64,000 nucleotides of DNA. Origin: Bacteroidales bacterium. GTDB lineage: Bacteria > Bacteroidota > Bacteroidia > Bacteroidales > Marinilabiliaceae. The DNA is taken from contig QKJP01000049.1 in assembly GCA_003249255.1 (NCBI GenBank), positions 1-64,000 of the forward strand, in the 5' to 3' direction. The translations under genes were made by a program, and so were the position numbers. The number at the start of each line of letters is the position of its first letter. Positions within the stretch are counted from its first letter, which is position 1. The notes under the pieces are model-generated. The model was not told the origin of the DNA. It ran no database searches and saw nothing but the letters and a program-made list of their open reading frames with translations. Below are positions 18,160-28,259 of this stretch, piece after piece.

Positions 18160-20082
18160 ATGAGTTACGGAAGTTTGGATAAATCCAGATTGCTAAATCT
18201 AGAATATTCTTTATTTAAAGAAGTATTAAGAACGAATAGGGCTGGTTCCTATTCAAGTAGTTCCATTATCGGATGTAATACCCGAAAATATCATGGTTTT
18301 CTGGTTGCGCCAATTCCGGAATTTGATTATGAAAGACATGTCTTACTTTCATCCGTTGATGTTTCAGTAGAACAGCATGGAAAATCCTTTAATTTAGGTA
18401 TTCACAAATACATGGGGAGTCATTATGATCCTCGTGGACATAAATATGTTAAGGATTTTGATTTAGATCCCATACCTCGAATTGTATATCGAGTCGGAGG
18501 TGTTGTTCTTCAACAAGAATTGGTGTTAGTTGAAAATGAGTCGCAGGTATTGCTGCGTTATACATTATTAGAAGCAAATTCTCCAACAACTTTAAAGCTA
18601 AAGCCTTTCTTGGGTTTTCGTCACATCCACGATTTAACCCGTGAAAACATGTCTGCAAACACCCGTTATGAAAAGATAACCGGGGGAATTAAGCTAAGAC
18701 TTTATGAAGGCTTCCCTTACATGCACATGCAATGTAATAAAAATGCCGAGTTTGTACCTGTACCTGATTGGTATAAGGGTATTGAATATATAAAAGAAGA
18801 GATCAGTGGATTCCCGTATGCCGAAGATCTATATGTTCCAGGATATTTTGAATTACCAATTGAAAAAGGGGAAAGTATAATATTTTCTGCCGGTACTAAT
18901 GGTGCTAAAGTTGATGATTTAACAGATTTGTTTGAGCGAGAGGCAAGTACTCGAATTCCACGTAATAGTTTGCTAAATAATCTTTTAAATGCTGCTCAGC
19001 AATTTGTAATTAACGGAGAAAAAGGATCTCAGTTAATGGCGGGTTATTATTGGTATGGGCCCCGGTTAAGAGATACTCTAATTTCGTTACCCGGATTGTC
19101 TGTTTATCAGGAGGATAAAACGAGTTTTAAAGATATTTTGAATTCAGCAATTCAGCAAATTAAGAAAGAAGTTTTAAATAATGGTGATGCTATTGTCAAA
19201 GAAGTAGATTCCACCTTATGGCTGTTTTGGACACTTCAAAATTGCAACGACTTTTGTGATCATAATATATGGCCTACTTATGGTGAAATTTTAAAAGAAA
19301 TATTAGAGTATCATTTAAATCACAATACAGAGCAATTACATGTTCGTGAAGATGGTTTACTTCATGCTAAAGTTGAAGGTATCCCATTAACCTGGATGGA
19401 TGCGATTTCTAATGGACAGCCTGTAACACCTCGATATGGCATGGCTGTTGAAGTCAATGCTTTGTGGTACAATGCCATCATGTTTGCATTAAGTGAAGCC
19501 TCGGAAGCAGGGGATGTTACTTTTGCACAAAAATGGCAACCAATTGCCGAGAAAGTGAAAGAAAACTTCATGAAAGTCTTTTGGAATTCAGAAAAGAATT
19601 GTCTGTTTGATTGTGTCGACGGAGATGTTGTTGATGCATCCATTAGACCGAATCAAATTATTGCTGCTTCATTGATTTATACTCCTTTGGAGCGTGACCA
19701 GAAGAAAAGTGTACTAGATATAGTTATTAATGATTTATTAACTCCTGTTGGCTTACGTAGCCTTTCACCAGATCATCCACGATATCAAGGTGTAATGGCC
19801 GGATATGTAAGGGAGCAAAAAGAGGCCTTACATCAAGGTACGGCCTATCCTTGGTTATTGTCCTTTTTTGCCAAAACTTATTTAGATTTATTTAAGCAAG
19901 GTGGAGTTAGTTATATCCAGCGAATAATCGATGGATTTGAAAAAGAATTAGGAGAACATTGTTTAGGAACAATTTCAGAATGCTACAATGGCAATCCCCC
20001 ATTTAAAGCAAACGGAGCTGTGTCGATGGCATGGAATGTAGCAGGATTATTAAGTGTAATTAGTTTATTAGAAACATATTAA
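18160..20082 (+). CDS. Glycogen debranching enzyme (amylo-alpha-1,6-glucosidase type)
   Basis: A 640-residue protein starting MSYGSLDKSRLLNLEYSLFK; an upstream GTG at 18082 in the same frame adds 26 residues that look untranslated. The N-terminal GDE_N domain (about 15-240) has RAGSYSSSSIIGCNTRKYHG; the C-terminal (alpha/alpha)6 barrel (about 280-638) has GYYWYGPRLRDTLISLPGL, TWMDAISNGQPVTPRYG and LHQGTAYPWLLSFFAK, as in GH133 debranching enzymes. It would hydrolyse alpha-1,6 branch points of glycogen in the cytoplasm. It starts a five-gene plus-strand run of glycogen genes; the next begins 16 bases after the stop. Confidence 0.92.
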   Translation: MSYGSLDKSRLLNLEYSLFKEVLRTNRAGSYSSSSIIGCNTRKYHGFLVAPIPEFDYERHVLLSSVDVSVEQHGKSFNLGIHKYMGSHYDPRGHKYVKDFDLDPIPRIVYRVGGVVLQQELVLVENESQVLLRYTLLEANSPTTLKLKPFLGFRHIHDLTRENMSANTRYEKITGGIKLRLYEGFPYMHMQCNKNAEFVPVPDWYKGIEYIKEEISGFPYAEDLYVPGYFELPIEKGESIIFSAGTNGAKVDDLTDLFEREASTRIPRNSLLNNLLNAAQQFVINGEKGSQLMAGYYWYGPRLRDTLISLPGLSVYQEDKTSFKDILNSAIQQIKKEVLNNGDAIVKEVDSTLWLFWTLQNCNDFCDHNIWPTYGEILKEILEYHLNHNTEQLHVREDGLLHAKVEGIPLTWMDAISNGQPVTPRYGMAVEVNALWYNAIMFALSEASEAGDVTFAQKWQPIAEKVKENFMKVFWNSEKNCLFDCVDGDVVDASIRPNQIIAASLIYTPLERDQKKSVLDIVINDLLTPVGLRSLSPDHPRYQGVMAGYVREQKEALHQGTAYPWLLSFFAKTYLDLFKQGGVSYIQRIIDGFEKELGEHCLGTISECYNGNPPFKANGAVSMAWNVAGLLSVISLLETY

Positions 20083-20098
20083 AAAAACCTAACCGTTT

Positions 20099-21388
20099 AT
20101 GAAGGTACTAATGTTTGGATGGGAGTTTCCACCTCATATCTCCGGAGGTTTGGGAACGGCATGTTACGGGCTAACCCAAGGATTATCTCACATTGAAGAT
20201 TTAGATGTGACGTTTGTTGTTCCAAAGGCATTTGGTGATGAAGATCAATCAGCCATGAACTTAATAGGAGCGAATAATGTGCCAATCAGGCACCGAAAAA
20301 TTAATGTCAAGGATTTTGCCAAGAAGCTTGATTATATCGAGGTGGATTCAAAACTGGTACCTTATGTGGATCCGGATGAGTATTATAAGCTTGAAAGATT
20401 AGAAGTAAGTAGTCCACATACCTTTGTTCAGGTTAATGATCATGGTTGTGTGAATTTTACCGGCAAATATGGGACAGATTTATTAAAGGAAATTGCAGAT
20501 TATGCTGTTGTAGCTAATGTTATTGCTCAAGATGTTGAGTTTGACATCATACATGCTCATGACTGGTTAACCTATCCAGCCGGTATTGCAGCCAAAGAAG
20601 CAACAGGCAAACCCCTTGTGGTTCATGTACATGCTACTGATTTTGACCGCAGTGGAGGAAGTGTAAATCCAATTGTTTATGAGATTGAGAAAAGGGGGAT
20701 GGATGCTGCGGATAGAATCATTACGGTTAGTAACTTAACCCGAAATATTGTCATCGAAAAGTATGGCCAGCCCGCAGAAAAAGTCTTTACTGTTTACAAT
20801 GCGGTTGAACCTAAGGAGCTTAACGATAAGCTGAATATTCGAAAAAATGTAAATGAGAAGATTGTTACATTCTTAGGTCGAATTACCATGCAAAAAGGTC
20901 CTGAGTACTTTATTGAAGTTGCCAATCAAGTTTTAAAACGAGACAGTAATGTTCGATTTGTTATGGCAGGAAGTGGTGATATGATGGAAAAAATGATTCG
21001 AAGAGCTGCCAGCTTAAAAATCATGGACAAATTTCACTTTACTGGTTTTCTAAAAGGAGATGATGTGTTTAATATGTTACGCATCAGTGATCTTTATGTG
21101 ATGCCTTCTGTATCAGAACCATTTGGTATTTCACCTTTAGAAGCGATGCAGAGTAATGTGCCAGTACTTATCTCACATCAATCAGGAGTATCCGAAATAT
21201 TAACTTATGCTATAAAAACGAACTTTTGGGATATTGATGCCATGGCTGATGCTATTTATGGCGTTATTAAATATCCTGCACTCTCTAAAATGTTTGTAAA
21301 ACATGGAAAAGAAGAGGTTGATTCTCTTAAATGGGAGACATCTGCCAAATGTGTGAAAGAAGTTTACAACAGTTTATCACTTAGCTAG
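20099..21388 (+). CDS. GT4-family glycogen synthase-like glycosyltransferase
   Basis: A 429-residue GT-B fold enzyme. The N-terminus MKVLMFGWEFPPHISGGLGT carries the glycine-rich loop of starch/glycogen-synthase-like enzymes, DIIHAHDWLTYPAG is the family HAHDW motif, and SVSEPFGISPLEAM is the E-x7-E donor-binding motif near the C-terminus. It probably extends alpha-1,4-glucan from a nucleotide sugar. It lies between the debranching enzyme (16 bases) and the GH57 enzyme (14 bases), a conserved Bacteroidota arrangement. The donor (ADP- or UDP-glucose) cannot be read from sequence. Confidence 0.87.
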   Translation: MKVLMFGWEFPPHISGGLGTACYGLTQGLSHIEDLDVTFVVPKAFGDEDQSAMNLIGANNVPIRHRKINVKDFAKKLDYIEVDSKLVPYVDPDEYYKLERLEVSSPHTFVQVNDHGCVNFTGKYGTDLLKEIADYAVVANVIAQDVEFDIIHAHDWLTYPAGIAAKEATGKPLVVHVHATDFDRSGGSVNPIVYEIEKRGMDAADRIITVSNLTRNIVIEKYGQPAEKVFTVYNAVEPKELNDKLNIRKNVNEKIVTFLGRITMQKGPEYFIEVANQVLKRDSNVRFVMAGSGDMMEKMIRRAASLKIMDKFHFTGFLKGDDVFNMLRISDLYVMPSVSEPFGISPLEAMQSNVPVLISHQSGVSEILTYAIKTNFWDIDAMADAIYGVIKYPALSKMFVKHGKEEVDSLKWETSAKCVKEVYNSLSLS

Positions 21389-21402
21389 AAACTAACTTAA
21401 TT

Positions 21403-22728
21403 ATGAGACAAATCTGCTTTTATTTTCAAGTACACCAACCATTCAGGTTCAGACGTTATCGTTTTTTCGACATTGGAAATGACCATTATTATTATGATGA
21501 TTATTTAAACGAATCCGTTTTAAGAAAGGTCTTAACTAAGTGTTACCTTCCAACCAATGAATTGCTTTTAAAACTCATTCAAAAGCATCAAGGTAAATTC
21601 AAGGTATCCTTTTCAATTTCAGGAACTGCTATTGATCAGTTTAAACTTTATGCACCTGAAGTTTTAGATAGTTTTAAACGTTTAGTTGATACCGGATGTG
21701 TTGAAATGTTAACAGAAACATATTCTCACTCTTTGGTGGCCTTAAAAGATAAAGAAGAGTTTGAAAAGCAGGTTCGTCAACATGAACAAACTATAAAAGA
21801 TATTTTTGGTTATCAACCAAAAGTCTTTAGAAATACAGAGTTAATTTATTCCGATGACATTGGTCAGATGGTTTATGACTTAGGTTTCAAAGGTATGATT
21901 ACAGAAGGAGCTAAACATGTATTGGGATGGAAGAGCCCGAACTTCTTATATTGCAATGCCATTAATCCGAAATTAAAAGTACTTCTTAAAAACTTTACAT
22001 TAAGTGATGATATCGCTTTCCGTTTTGGAAATCAAGATTGGTGTGAATATCCACTTACAGCAGATAAATACGTAAACTGGATAGAGAATTTAGAAGGTAA
22101 CGATGAAGTGATTAATCTCTTTATGGATTATGAAACTTTTGGTGAGCATCAATGGAAGGAAACAGGAATTTTCACTTTCTTAGAGGCGTTACCAACTAAA
22201 GTAATCTCTGATTCTAATTTGTCTTTTGCAACACCTTCAGAACTTATTGACGAATTGCAACCTGTTTCATCGATACATGTACCACATCCGATTAGCTGGG
22301 CCGATGAAGAACGAGATTTGACCGCTTGGCTTGGGAATGAAATGCAAGAAGAAGCATTTAATAAACTATATGATTTCTTACCTCGAGTGAAACAATGTAC
22401 AGATGAGAAATTGTTAAAGGATTGGCGTTACCTGCAAGTGAGTGATCACTTCTACTACATGTGTACAAAGTTCTTTTCTGATGGCGATGTGCATGCATAT
22501 TTTAATCCGTATGAAACCCCGTATGAGGCCTTTATCAATTACATGAATGTGTTAAATGATTTTGGCTTGAGATTAAATGCAGCCATGCCTGAAACATTAC
22601 AGGATCAGAATGTGGCAGAATTAACTCAATTGGTGAATGAGAAGGAGGAGATCATAAAAAAATTAGAAGCAAAATTAAAAGCTTCAAAAAATGACCTTAA
22701 AAAAAAAGCAGAACTGATAGCGCAATAA
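21403..22728 (+). CDS. GH57 alpha-amylase / glucanotransferase-like protein
   Basis: A 441-residue cytoplasmic enzyme with the GH57 regions: YFQVHQPFRFRRY (about 7-19), VFRNTELIYSDD with the probable nucleophile Glu (about 146), and LFMDYETFGEHQW with the probable acid/base Asp (about 243). The final 35 residues form a charged coiled coil (LTQLVNEKEEIIKKLEAKL). It acts on alpha-1,4-glucans as amylase, transferase or branching-type enzyme; the precise activity is not determinable. It is packed 14 bases after the GT4 gene, and 54 bases before the small glycogen-binding protein. Confidence 0.9.
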   Translation: MRQICFYFQVHQPFRFRRYRFFDIGNDHYYYDDYLNESVLRKVLTKCYLPTNELLLKLIQKHQGKFKVSFSISGTAIDQFKLYAPEVLDSFKRLVDTGCVEMLTETYSHSLVALKDKEEFEKQVRQHEQTIKDIFGYQPKVFRNTELIYSDDIGQMVYDLGFKGMITEGAKHVLGWKSPNFLYCNAINPKLKVLLKNFTLSDDIAFRFGNQDWCEYPLTADKYVNWIENLEGNDEVINLFMDYETFGEHQWKETGIFTFLEALPTKVISDSNLSFATPSELIDELQPVSSIHVPHPISWADEERDLTAWLGNEMQEEAFNKLYDFLPRVKQCTDEKLLKDWRYLQVSDHFYYMCTKFFSDGDVHAYFNPYETPYEAFINYMNVLNDFGLRLNAAMPETLQDQNVAELTQLVNEKEEIIKKLEAKLKASKNDLKKKAELIAQ

Positions 22729-22782
22729 ACTAACAAATTAACTAATCAATCAATTTCATTTGATAATTAAAGACTTAAGAAG

Positions 22783-23097
22783 ATGAGCATCAAAAAACAA
22801 TTCTTAAAAAGCAAGCCGGAGTGCAAAGTAACTTTTAAAGTAGACAAACAAGTTTTAGATCAAGAAGTAGAATCAATAAAGATCGTTGGTAATTTTAATA
22901 ACTGGATTGAAGATGGTGAGGAAATGAGTCCTCTTAAAAATGGAGGTTATTCAAAGTCCTTAAATTTCCCAACAGGACAAACACTACAGTTTCGATATTT
23001 AGTTAATGATTCAATTTGGTTAACAGATCAAGAGAGTGATGGATTAGTTGAAACAGGATTAGGTGATCAACAGTTCAACTCATTAATTGAGTTATAA
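22783..23097 (+). CDS. Stand-alone CBM48/AMPK-type glycogen-binding protein
   Basis: A 104-residue protein consisting almost entirely of one early-set/CBM48 domain: VGNFNNWIEDGEEMSPLKNG, then FRYLVNDSIWLTDQESD. The Trp residues in FNNW and IWL match the glucan-stacking positions of AMPK-beta glycogen-binding domains. No catalytic domain is attached, so it may tether or sense glycogen for the enzymes encoded either side. The gene lies 45 bases ahead of the GT3-GT35 fusion. Confidence 0.85.
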   Translation: MSIKKQFLKSKPECKVTFKVDKQVLDQEVESIKIVGNFNNWIEDGEEMSPLKNGGYSKSLNFPTGQTLQFRYLVNDSIWLTDQESDGLVETGLGDQQFNSLIEL

Positions 23098-23142
23098 AAA
23101 GCGCTAAATCCACTTGTTTTAATTAAGAAAATAAAATTTCAC

Positions 23143-26100
23143 ATGATTGATAGCTATGTAATGCCGGACTTTCTGTTTGAGGTAAGTTGGGAAGTGTGTA
23201 ATAAAATGGGGGGTATTCATACCGTTTTAGCCAGCAAAGCTTCCACTTTAGCTCAACAGTTCAATGATAAATTAATATTTATAGGTCCCGACGTATGGCG
23301 AGGTACCCCATGTAATCCAGAGTTTGAACAGGATGACTCATTGTTTCCGGAATGGAAAGAGTTGATGGAGCATGAAGGGATGACCGTACGGACCGGCCGA
23401 TGGAAGATAGTGGGAGAACCACTTGTTATTCTTGTAGACTTTACCACATTTGTATCTCGTAAAGACGATATTTTATCAACTTACTGGGAATGGTATAAGG
23501 TTGATAGCTTAAGTGGCCAATGGGATTATATTGAGTCAGTATTGTTTGGCTATGCTTCAGCAAAAGTGATTGAGTCATTTTATCGAGCTTATTTAACATT
23601 AAACGACAAAGTAATTGCTCATTACGATGAGTGGATGACAGGTGCAGGGGCGCTTTATTTAAGAAAGGCATTACCACAAGTAGGAACGGTTTTTACAACT
23701 CATGCAACTGTAGTTGGGCGCTCACTTGCCGGTAGTGGATATTCTTTTTATGATAGTTTAAGTGAATACGATGGGGAAGCCAAAGCTCAGGAATTACATG
23801 TTGTAGCTAAGCATTCGATGGAAAAGAAAACAGCCTTGAATGTGGATTGCTTTACGACTGTTTCTGAGATTACAGCAAAAGAATGTAATCAATTTCTGGA
23901 GCGGAAAGTAGATGTTGTTACTCCTAACGGGTTTGAAGAAGATTTTGTTCCGAAAGGAACAGCATATACAGCAGGTAAAGAGGAAGCCAGAGCTAAACTA
24001 AAGGCTGTTGCTGAAGCTTTGTTAGGATATAAGTTAGCAGAGGATACTTTATTTCTGGCTAGCAGCGGGCGATATGAGTTTAAAAATAAGGGAGTTGATG
24101 TTTTTATGGATGCTCTTAAAGAACTCAATAAACCGGGAGAATTGGATAAGGATATTGTAGCTTTTGTATTAATTCCTGCCAATACCTTTGGTCCTCGTAA
24201 AGACTTGATGGATAAGCTAAAGAATAATTCTTCTGTTGAGCTTGATAATCCATTTCTTACCCATGGTTTAAATGAATTAGGATATGATCCGATAATCAAT
24301 AAAATTCAGGATATTCACTTGAATAATGATCAAGCTGATCGTACAAAGTTGATATTTGTTCCTTCTTATTTAAAAGGTGATGATGGCATTTTTGATATGC
24401 CGTATTATGATCTTTTAATGGGAATGGACTTAACTGTTTTTCCGTCCTATTATGAGCCTTGGGGATATACACCCGTTGAAAGCTTAGCATTTCATATTCC
24501 TTCTGTAACCACTGATTTAGCAGGTTTTGGGGTTTGGGCAAAACAATTCTCCAATGGACTAAGAGATGGTATTGAAATTATACACCGTAATGATAGTAAT
24601 TACAATGATGTATATTTAAAAGTTGCCAGAGTTATTAAAGAGTTTACTAAGTTCTCTGCTGCTGAGTTAGAAACAAGTAAGGAAAAAGCAAGAAGTATTA
24701 GCCAATCGGTTGAATGGAATACTTTAATTAAGCATTATTACAAGGCTTATGATTTAGCATTAAAAGCAGTTGAAAGTCGTAGGTCTGAATTAACTCCATT
24801 ACCTGTTGGAGGACGGATTAGAGTCAAACCAAAAACATCTGCCCTTCCTGTCTGGAAAAAAATTATTGTTAAATCAAAGCTTCCTGAAAGATTAAGTGTA
24901 CTTCATGAATTAAGCCGTAATTTATGGTGGTCGTGGAATTATCAGACGATTGATTTGTTTGAAAAAATTGATCCTGAATTATGGATTGAAATAAATAAGA
25001 ATCCTATTGAGCTATTGGATAAGGTTTCGTATGAGCGTTTGATTGAGTTGGCTGAGAATGCCGGATTCATTAAAGAACTTGATGGCGTATATGCCATGTT
25101 TAAAGCATATATGGAGAAGCCGGTCGTAGAGGGACCGTCAATAGCCTACTTTAGTATGGAGTATGGTATCAGTGACGTATTGAAGATTTTTAGTGGTGGT
25201 CTTGGGGTTCTTGCAGGTGATTACCTAAAAGAAGCAAGTGACTGTAACATCAATATGGTTGCTGTAGGACTACTTTATAGATATGGATATTTTAAGCAAA
25301 CACTTTCCTTAAAGGGTGAGCAGCAAGCTAATTATGAGCCGCAGGAGTTTTCAAGCTTGCCATTAGAAGAGGTGCGTTTACCGGATAATAGTTTAGCTCA
25401 AATCAGTATTAACTTACCGGGACGCGTAGTTAATGCTAAAGTTTGGCGAGCGATGGTAGGGCGTATTCCTTTGTATTTATTAGATACCGACTTACCAACC
25501 AACTCTGAAGCTGATCGTGAAATTACACATTCGCTTTATGGAGGGGATTGGGAAAATCGATTAAAACAGGAAATTCTTCTTGGAATGGGAGGTATCCGGA
25601 TGCTTGATATGCTAAATGTTAAGAGCTCGATTTACCACTGTAATGAAGGTCACGCTGCATTGATAAATATTCAACGATTGGCAAACTTGATTGAGAAGAA
25701 ATATACGTTCAATGAGGCTTTAGAACTAGTTAGAGCTTCGTCATTATTTACTACACATACACCGGTACCGGCAGGACATGATAAATTTGATGAAGATATG
25801 TTTAGGGTATATCTTCGTCATATTCCTGAGAAATTGAATGTTTCCTGGGATGAATTTATGAACTTAGGAAGAGAGAATCCGGGAGATAAAGGTGAGAAAT
25901 TTAGTATGAGTAACCTGGCTGCAAAAACATCTCAAGAGATGAATGGGGTAAGTTGGTTGCACGGTGAGGTTTCCAAGGATATGTTTAAAGATCTTTGGAG
26001 AGGTTTCTTTACTGAAGAATTGCATTTAGGTTACGTAACCAATGGAGTTCACTTTAGTACATGGACTGCTAAAGAGATGCAGCAGTTTTATGAAACAAAG

Positions 26101-27366
26101 TTTACTTCTGAATATATGACAGATCTTGCGAATAAAGACTTTTGGCATCCTATTCAGAATGTTGATAATGCAGAGCTTTGGAAGGTTAGGTGTTTACTTC
26201 GTAAAAAACTCGTTAATTACATCAAAGGTCGGGTAATGACAACGATGCATCAGGATCCGGGTCGCATGTTTGAAATCAAGCAAAAAGTAAATGAAAAAAC
26301 TTTAACATTAGGTTTTGCTCGACGTTTTGCAACGTATAAACGAGCGCACTTATTATTTATAGACACAGATCGGTTAGCAAGGATTTTAAATAATCCTCAG
26401 AGACCCGTTCAGCTTATTTTTGCTGGTAAGGCTCACCCCGCTGATGGTGGAGGTCAATCCTTGATTAAGCATATAGTTGAGATATCTCGTCGTCCGGAGT
26501 TTGTAGGGAAAGTAATTTTTCTGGAAAACTATGATATGGAATTAGCTAAGAAGCTTGTAAGTGGAGTTGATGTATGGATGAATACACCAACCAGACCATT
26601 AGAAGCTTCCGGTACATCGGGTGAAAAGGCCGAAATGAATGGTGTTCTTAATTTTAGTGTACTTGATGGTTGGTGGTATGAAGGCTACCGTGAAGGTGCC
26701 GGATGGTCATTAACTGATAAACGTACTTATGATAATCAGGATTTTCAGGATGAACTAGATGCGGCTACAATTTACAATACCTTAGAGAATGAAATCGTTC
26801 CATTGTATTATGATAGAGATGAGGATGGAGTTCCTAATGGATGGATTCAGTATGTTAAAAATTCAATAGCTCATATAGCTCCGGAATTTACTACCAAACG
26901 TATGATGGATGATTATCGACGCAAGTTCTATAGTCCGCAGCATGAGAGGACTTTAAAATTGGTGTCTGAGGATGGTAAGTTGGCAAGAGAGTTAGCCGGA
27001 TGGAAACGAAAAGTTATAGCCGGATGGGATCAAATAGAAGTAGTAGGAATGGAAATTCCTGATATTGCTAAAAAAGAATTAGGAATTGGTGAAAATTACC
27101 AAATACATGTTGAAATTGATTTGAAACAGTTAGCAGAAATAGATGTAAATCTTGAAATGGTAATTACTGAATCGAAGGATGAAGGGCAAGCTTCTGTCGT
27201 TCATATAGAAGATTTTAAGGTGATGAAGAAGGAAGGAACTAAAGTGCTTTATAATTTAGATTATAAGCTGAATCTTCCGGGTGTGTATAAGTATGGAATA
27301 CGGATGTATCCAACTCATGCAGACTTGCCTCATAAACAAGACTTTGGAGTAATGCGATGGTTATAA
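23143..27366 (+). CDS. Glycogen synthase (GT3) fused to alpha-glucan phosphorylase (GT35)
   Basis: A 1407-residue two-enzyme fusion. Residues about 8-555 are GT3, the eukaryotic-type glycogen synthase: FEVSWEVCNKMGGIHTVL, FTTHATVVGRSLAGSG and PSYYEPWGYTPVESLAF (about 433). Residues about 585-1290 are the short bacterial alpha-glucan phosphorylase: LHELSRNLWWSWN, YHCNEGHAAL, FTTHTPVPAGHDKFD and EASGTSGEKAEMNG with the pyridoxal-phosphate Lys at about 1162. A C-terminal beta domain (about 1300-1407) follows. One chain would therefore carry both polymerising and phosphorolytic activities. Fusions of this type are known in Bacteroidetes. It ends the glycogen run and is followed by a terminator. 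Confidence 0.93.
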   Translation: MIDSYVMPDFLFEVSWEVCNKMGGIHTVLASKASTLAQQFNDKLIFIGPDVWRGTPCNPEFEQDDSLFPEWKELMEHEGMTVRTGRWKIVGEPLVILVDFTTFVSRKDDILSTYWEWYKVDSLSGQWDYIESVLFGYASAKVIESFYRAYLTLNDKVIAHYDEWMTGAGALYLRKALPQVGTVFTTHATVVGRSLAGSGYSFYDSLSEYDGEAKAQELHVVAKHSMEKKTALNVDCFTTVSEITAKECNQFLERKVDVVTPNGFEEDFVPKGTAYTAGKEEARAKLKAVAEALLGYKLAEDTLFLASSGRYEFKNKGVDVFMDALKELNKPGELDKDIVAFVLIPANTFGPRKDLMDKLKNNSSVELDNPFLTHGLNELGYDPIINKIQDIHLNNDQADRTKLIFVPSYLKGDDGIFDMPYYDLLMGMDLTVFPSYYEPWGYTPVESLAFHIPSVTTDLAGFGVWAKQFSNGLRDGIEIIHRNDSNYNDVYLKVARVIKEFTKFSAAELETSKEKARSISQSVEWNTLIKHYYKAYDLALKAVESRRSELTPLPVGGRIRVKPKTSALPVWKKIIVKSKLPERLSVLHELSRNLWWSWNYQTIDLFEKIDPELWIEINKNPIELLDKVSYERLIELAENAGFIKELDGVYAMFKAYMEKPVVEGPSIAYFSMEYGISDVLKIFSGGLGVLAGDYLKEASDCNINMVAVGLLYRYGYFKQTLSLKGEQQANYEPQEFSSLPLEEVRLPDNSLAQISINLPGRVVNAKVWRAMVGRIPLYLLDTDLPTNSEADREITHSLYGGDWENRLKQEILLGMGGIRMLDMLNVKSSIYHCNEGHAALINIQRLANLIEKKYTFNEALELVRASSLFTTHTPVPAGHDKFDEDMFRVYLRHIPEKLNVSWDEFMNLGRENPGDKGEKFSMSNLAAKTSQEMNGVSWLHGEVSKDMFKDLWRGFFTEELHLGYVTNGVHFSTWTAKEMQQFYETKFTSEYMTDLANKDFWHPIQNVDNAELWKVRCLLRKKLVNYIKGRVMTTMHQDPGRMFEIKQKVNEKTLTLGFARRFATYKRAHLLFIDTDRLARILNNPQRPVQLIFAGKAHPADGGGQSLIKHIVEISRRPEFVGKVIFLENYDMELAKKLVSGVDVWMNTPTRPLEASGTSGEKAEMNGVLNFSVLDGWWYEGYREGAGWSLTDKRTYDNQDFQDELDAATIYNTLENEIVPLYYDRDEDGVPNGWIQYVKNSIAHIAPEFTTKRMMDDYRRKFYSPQHERTLKLVSEDGKLARELAGWKRKVIAGWDQIEVVGMEIPDIAKKELGIGENYQIHVEIDLKQLAEIDVNLEMVITESKDEGQASVVHIEDFKVMKKEGTKVLYNLDYKLNLPGVYKYGIRMYPTHADLPHKQDFGVMRWL

Positions 27367-27387
27367 AAACTGAGTTTGTTTACAACA

Positions 27388-27421
27388 AAAAAGCCGGATT
27401 CAATTTGAATCCGGCTTTTTG
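27388..27421 (+). terminator. Rho-independent terminator of the glycogen locus
   Basis: A near-perfect palindrome, gccggattcaa / ttgaatccggc around a single base (27393-27415), flanked by A and T runs, 26 bases after the fusion gene. The A/T flanks let it work in both directions. Confidence 0.88.
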
Positions 27422-27596
27422 CATATTATTGTTAATTATAAAATAAGCTTTTATTTGGTAATTAGAGCCTGATATACGTAATGAAAAACACCACTTTTGA
27501 ATTGATAAATCAATTTGATGAGGTGTTTACTTTATAGAATTGTAGAGAAAGCTTCAAGAATTATCCTTCAACCATTATAGATGACATCATCTAAAT

Positions 27597-28238
27597 TTAA
27601 TTACTGTTTACCAACTCTGCATCATAGTAATTTAAAAGAATAGAATCTAAGGCTGTTTCCATATTAAGAATCTGTTCAATTTTTTGAATGGTTTGTTCGC
27701 TTAAAAATGGCATCAAAGCTTGTTCAACCTTATTTATTTGAAAAAAGACACTTTGTATTTGTTTATCCCAGTGCTTATGATAAGTTAACAGGTCATCTGG
27801 ATAAACGACTTTTCGCAGGGTTCCTTCATCCGAAGTTTCAAAAGGGGCGACAATGTTAAGATACCCGTAGTCGTTGGTGATTTGTTCACCGGGTTGAATA
27901 TCCCTAATGGCCAACTCAAAGCCATAAGGTGTTGCTACACAGTTAGCTTTAAAACTGTGGTTTACAAATCTACCGTTATCCCAACACAAAACATAATTAC
28001 CCTTGTTATTACGAAAGGTGTATGTTTCGATAATATTTTGTAAAGCAGGTTCAAAATTTTGAATATCCTCCAAGGTAAACTCTCTGTCTAAGGAATCTTT
28101 TACCCATGTGATTGTCCCTGCAGGGATTAAGCGTGTGGCAACAATACCATTGCCTTGTTCGCAGTTAATGTATTTAAGTTCTGTATTTGGATGTATCATC
28201 CCCTCTACTGTTTGTGATAAATACGACAAATGATTCAA
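27597..28238 (-). CDS. SET-domain protein
   Basis: A 213-residue protein with a SET fold: CEQGNGIVATRLIPAGTIT (S-adenosylmethionine-binding start, about 26-44), FVNHSFKANCVA (the NHS..N motif, about 109-120) and PGEQITNDYGYL (catalytic Tyr region, about 142-153). Such SET proteins methylate protein lysines in eukaryotes; bacterial members are scattered and their targets mostly unknown. No post-SET cysteines are visible. It lies 21 bases downstream of the MFS gene on the same strand, suggesting co-transcription. Confidence 0.85.
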   Translation of the reverse strand: MNHLSYLSQTVEGMIHPNTELKYINCEQGNGIVATRLIPAGTITWVKDSLDREFTLEDIQNFEPALQNIIETYTFRNNKGNYVLCWDNGRFVNHSFKANCVATPYGFELAIRDIQPGEQITNDYGYLNIVAPFETSDEGTLRKVVYPDDLLTYHKHWDKQIQSVFFQINKVEQALMPFLSEQTIQKIEQILNMETALDSILLNYYDAELVNSN

Positions 28239-28259
28239 GAAATATGACGGCGAAAATAG

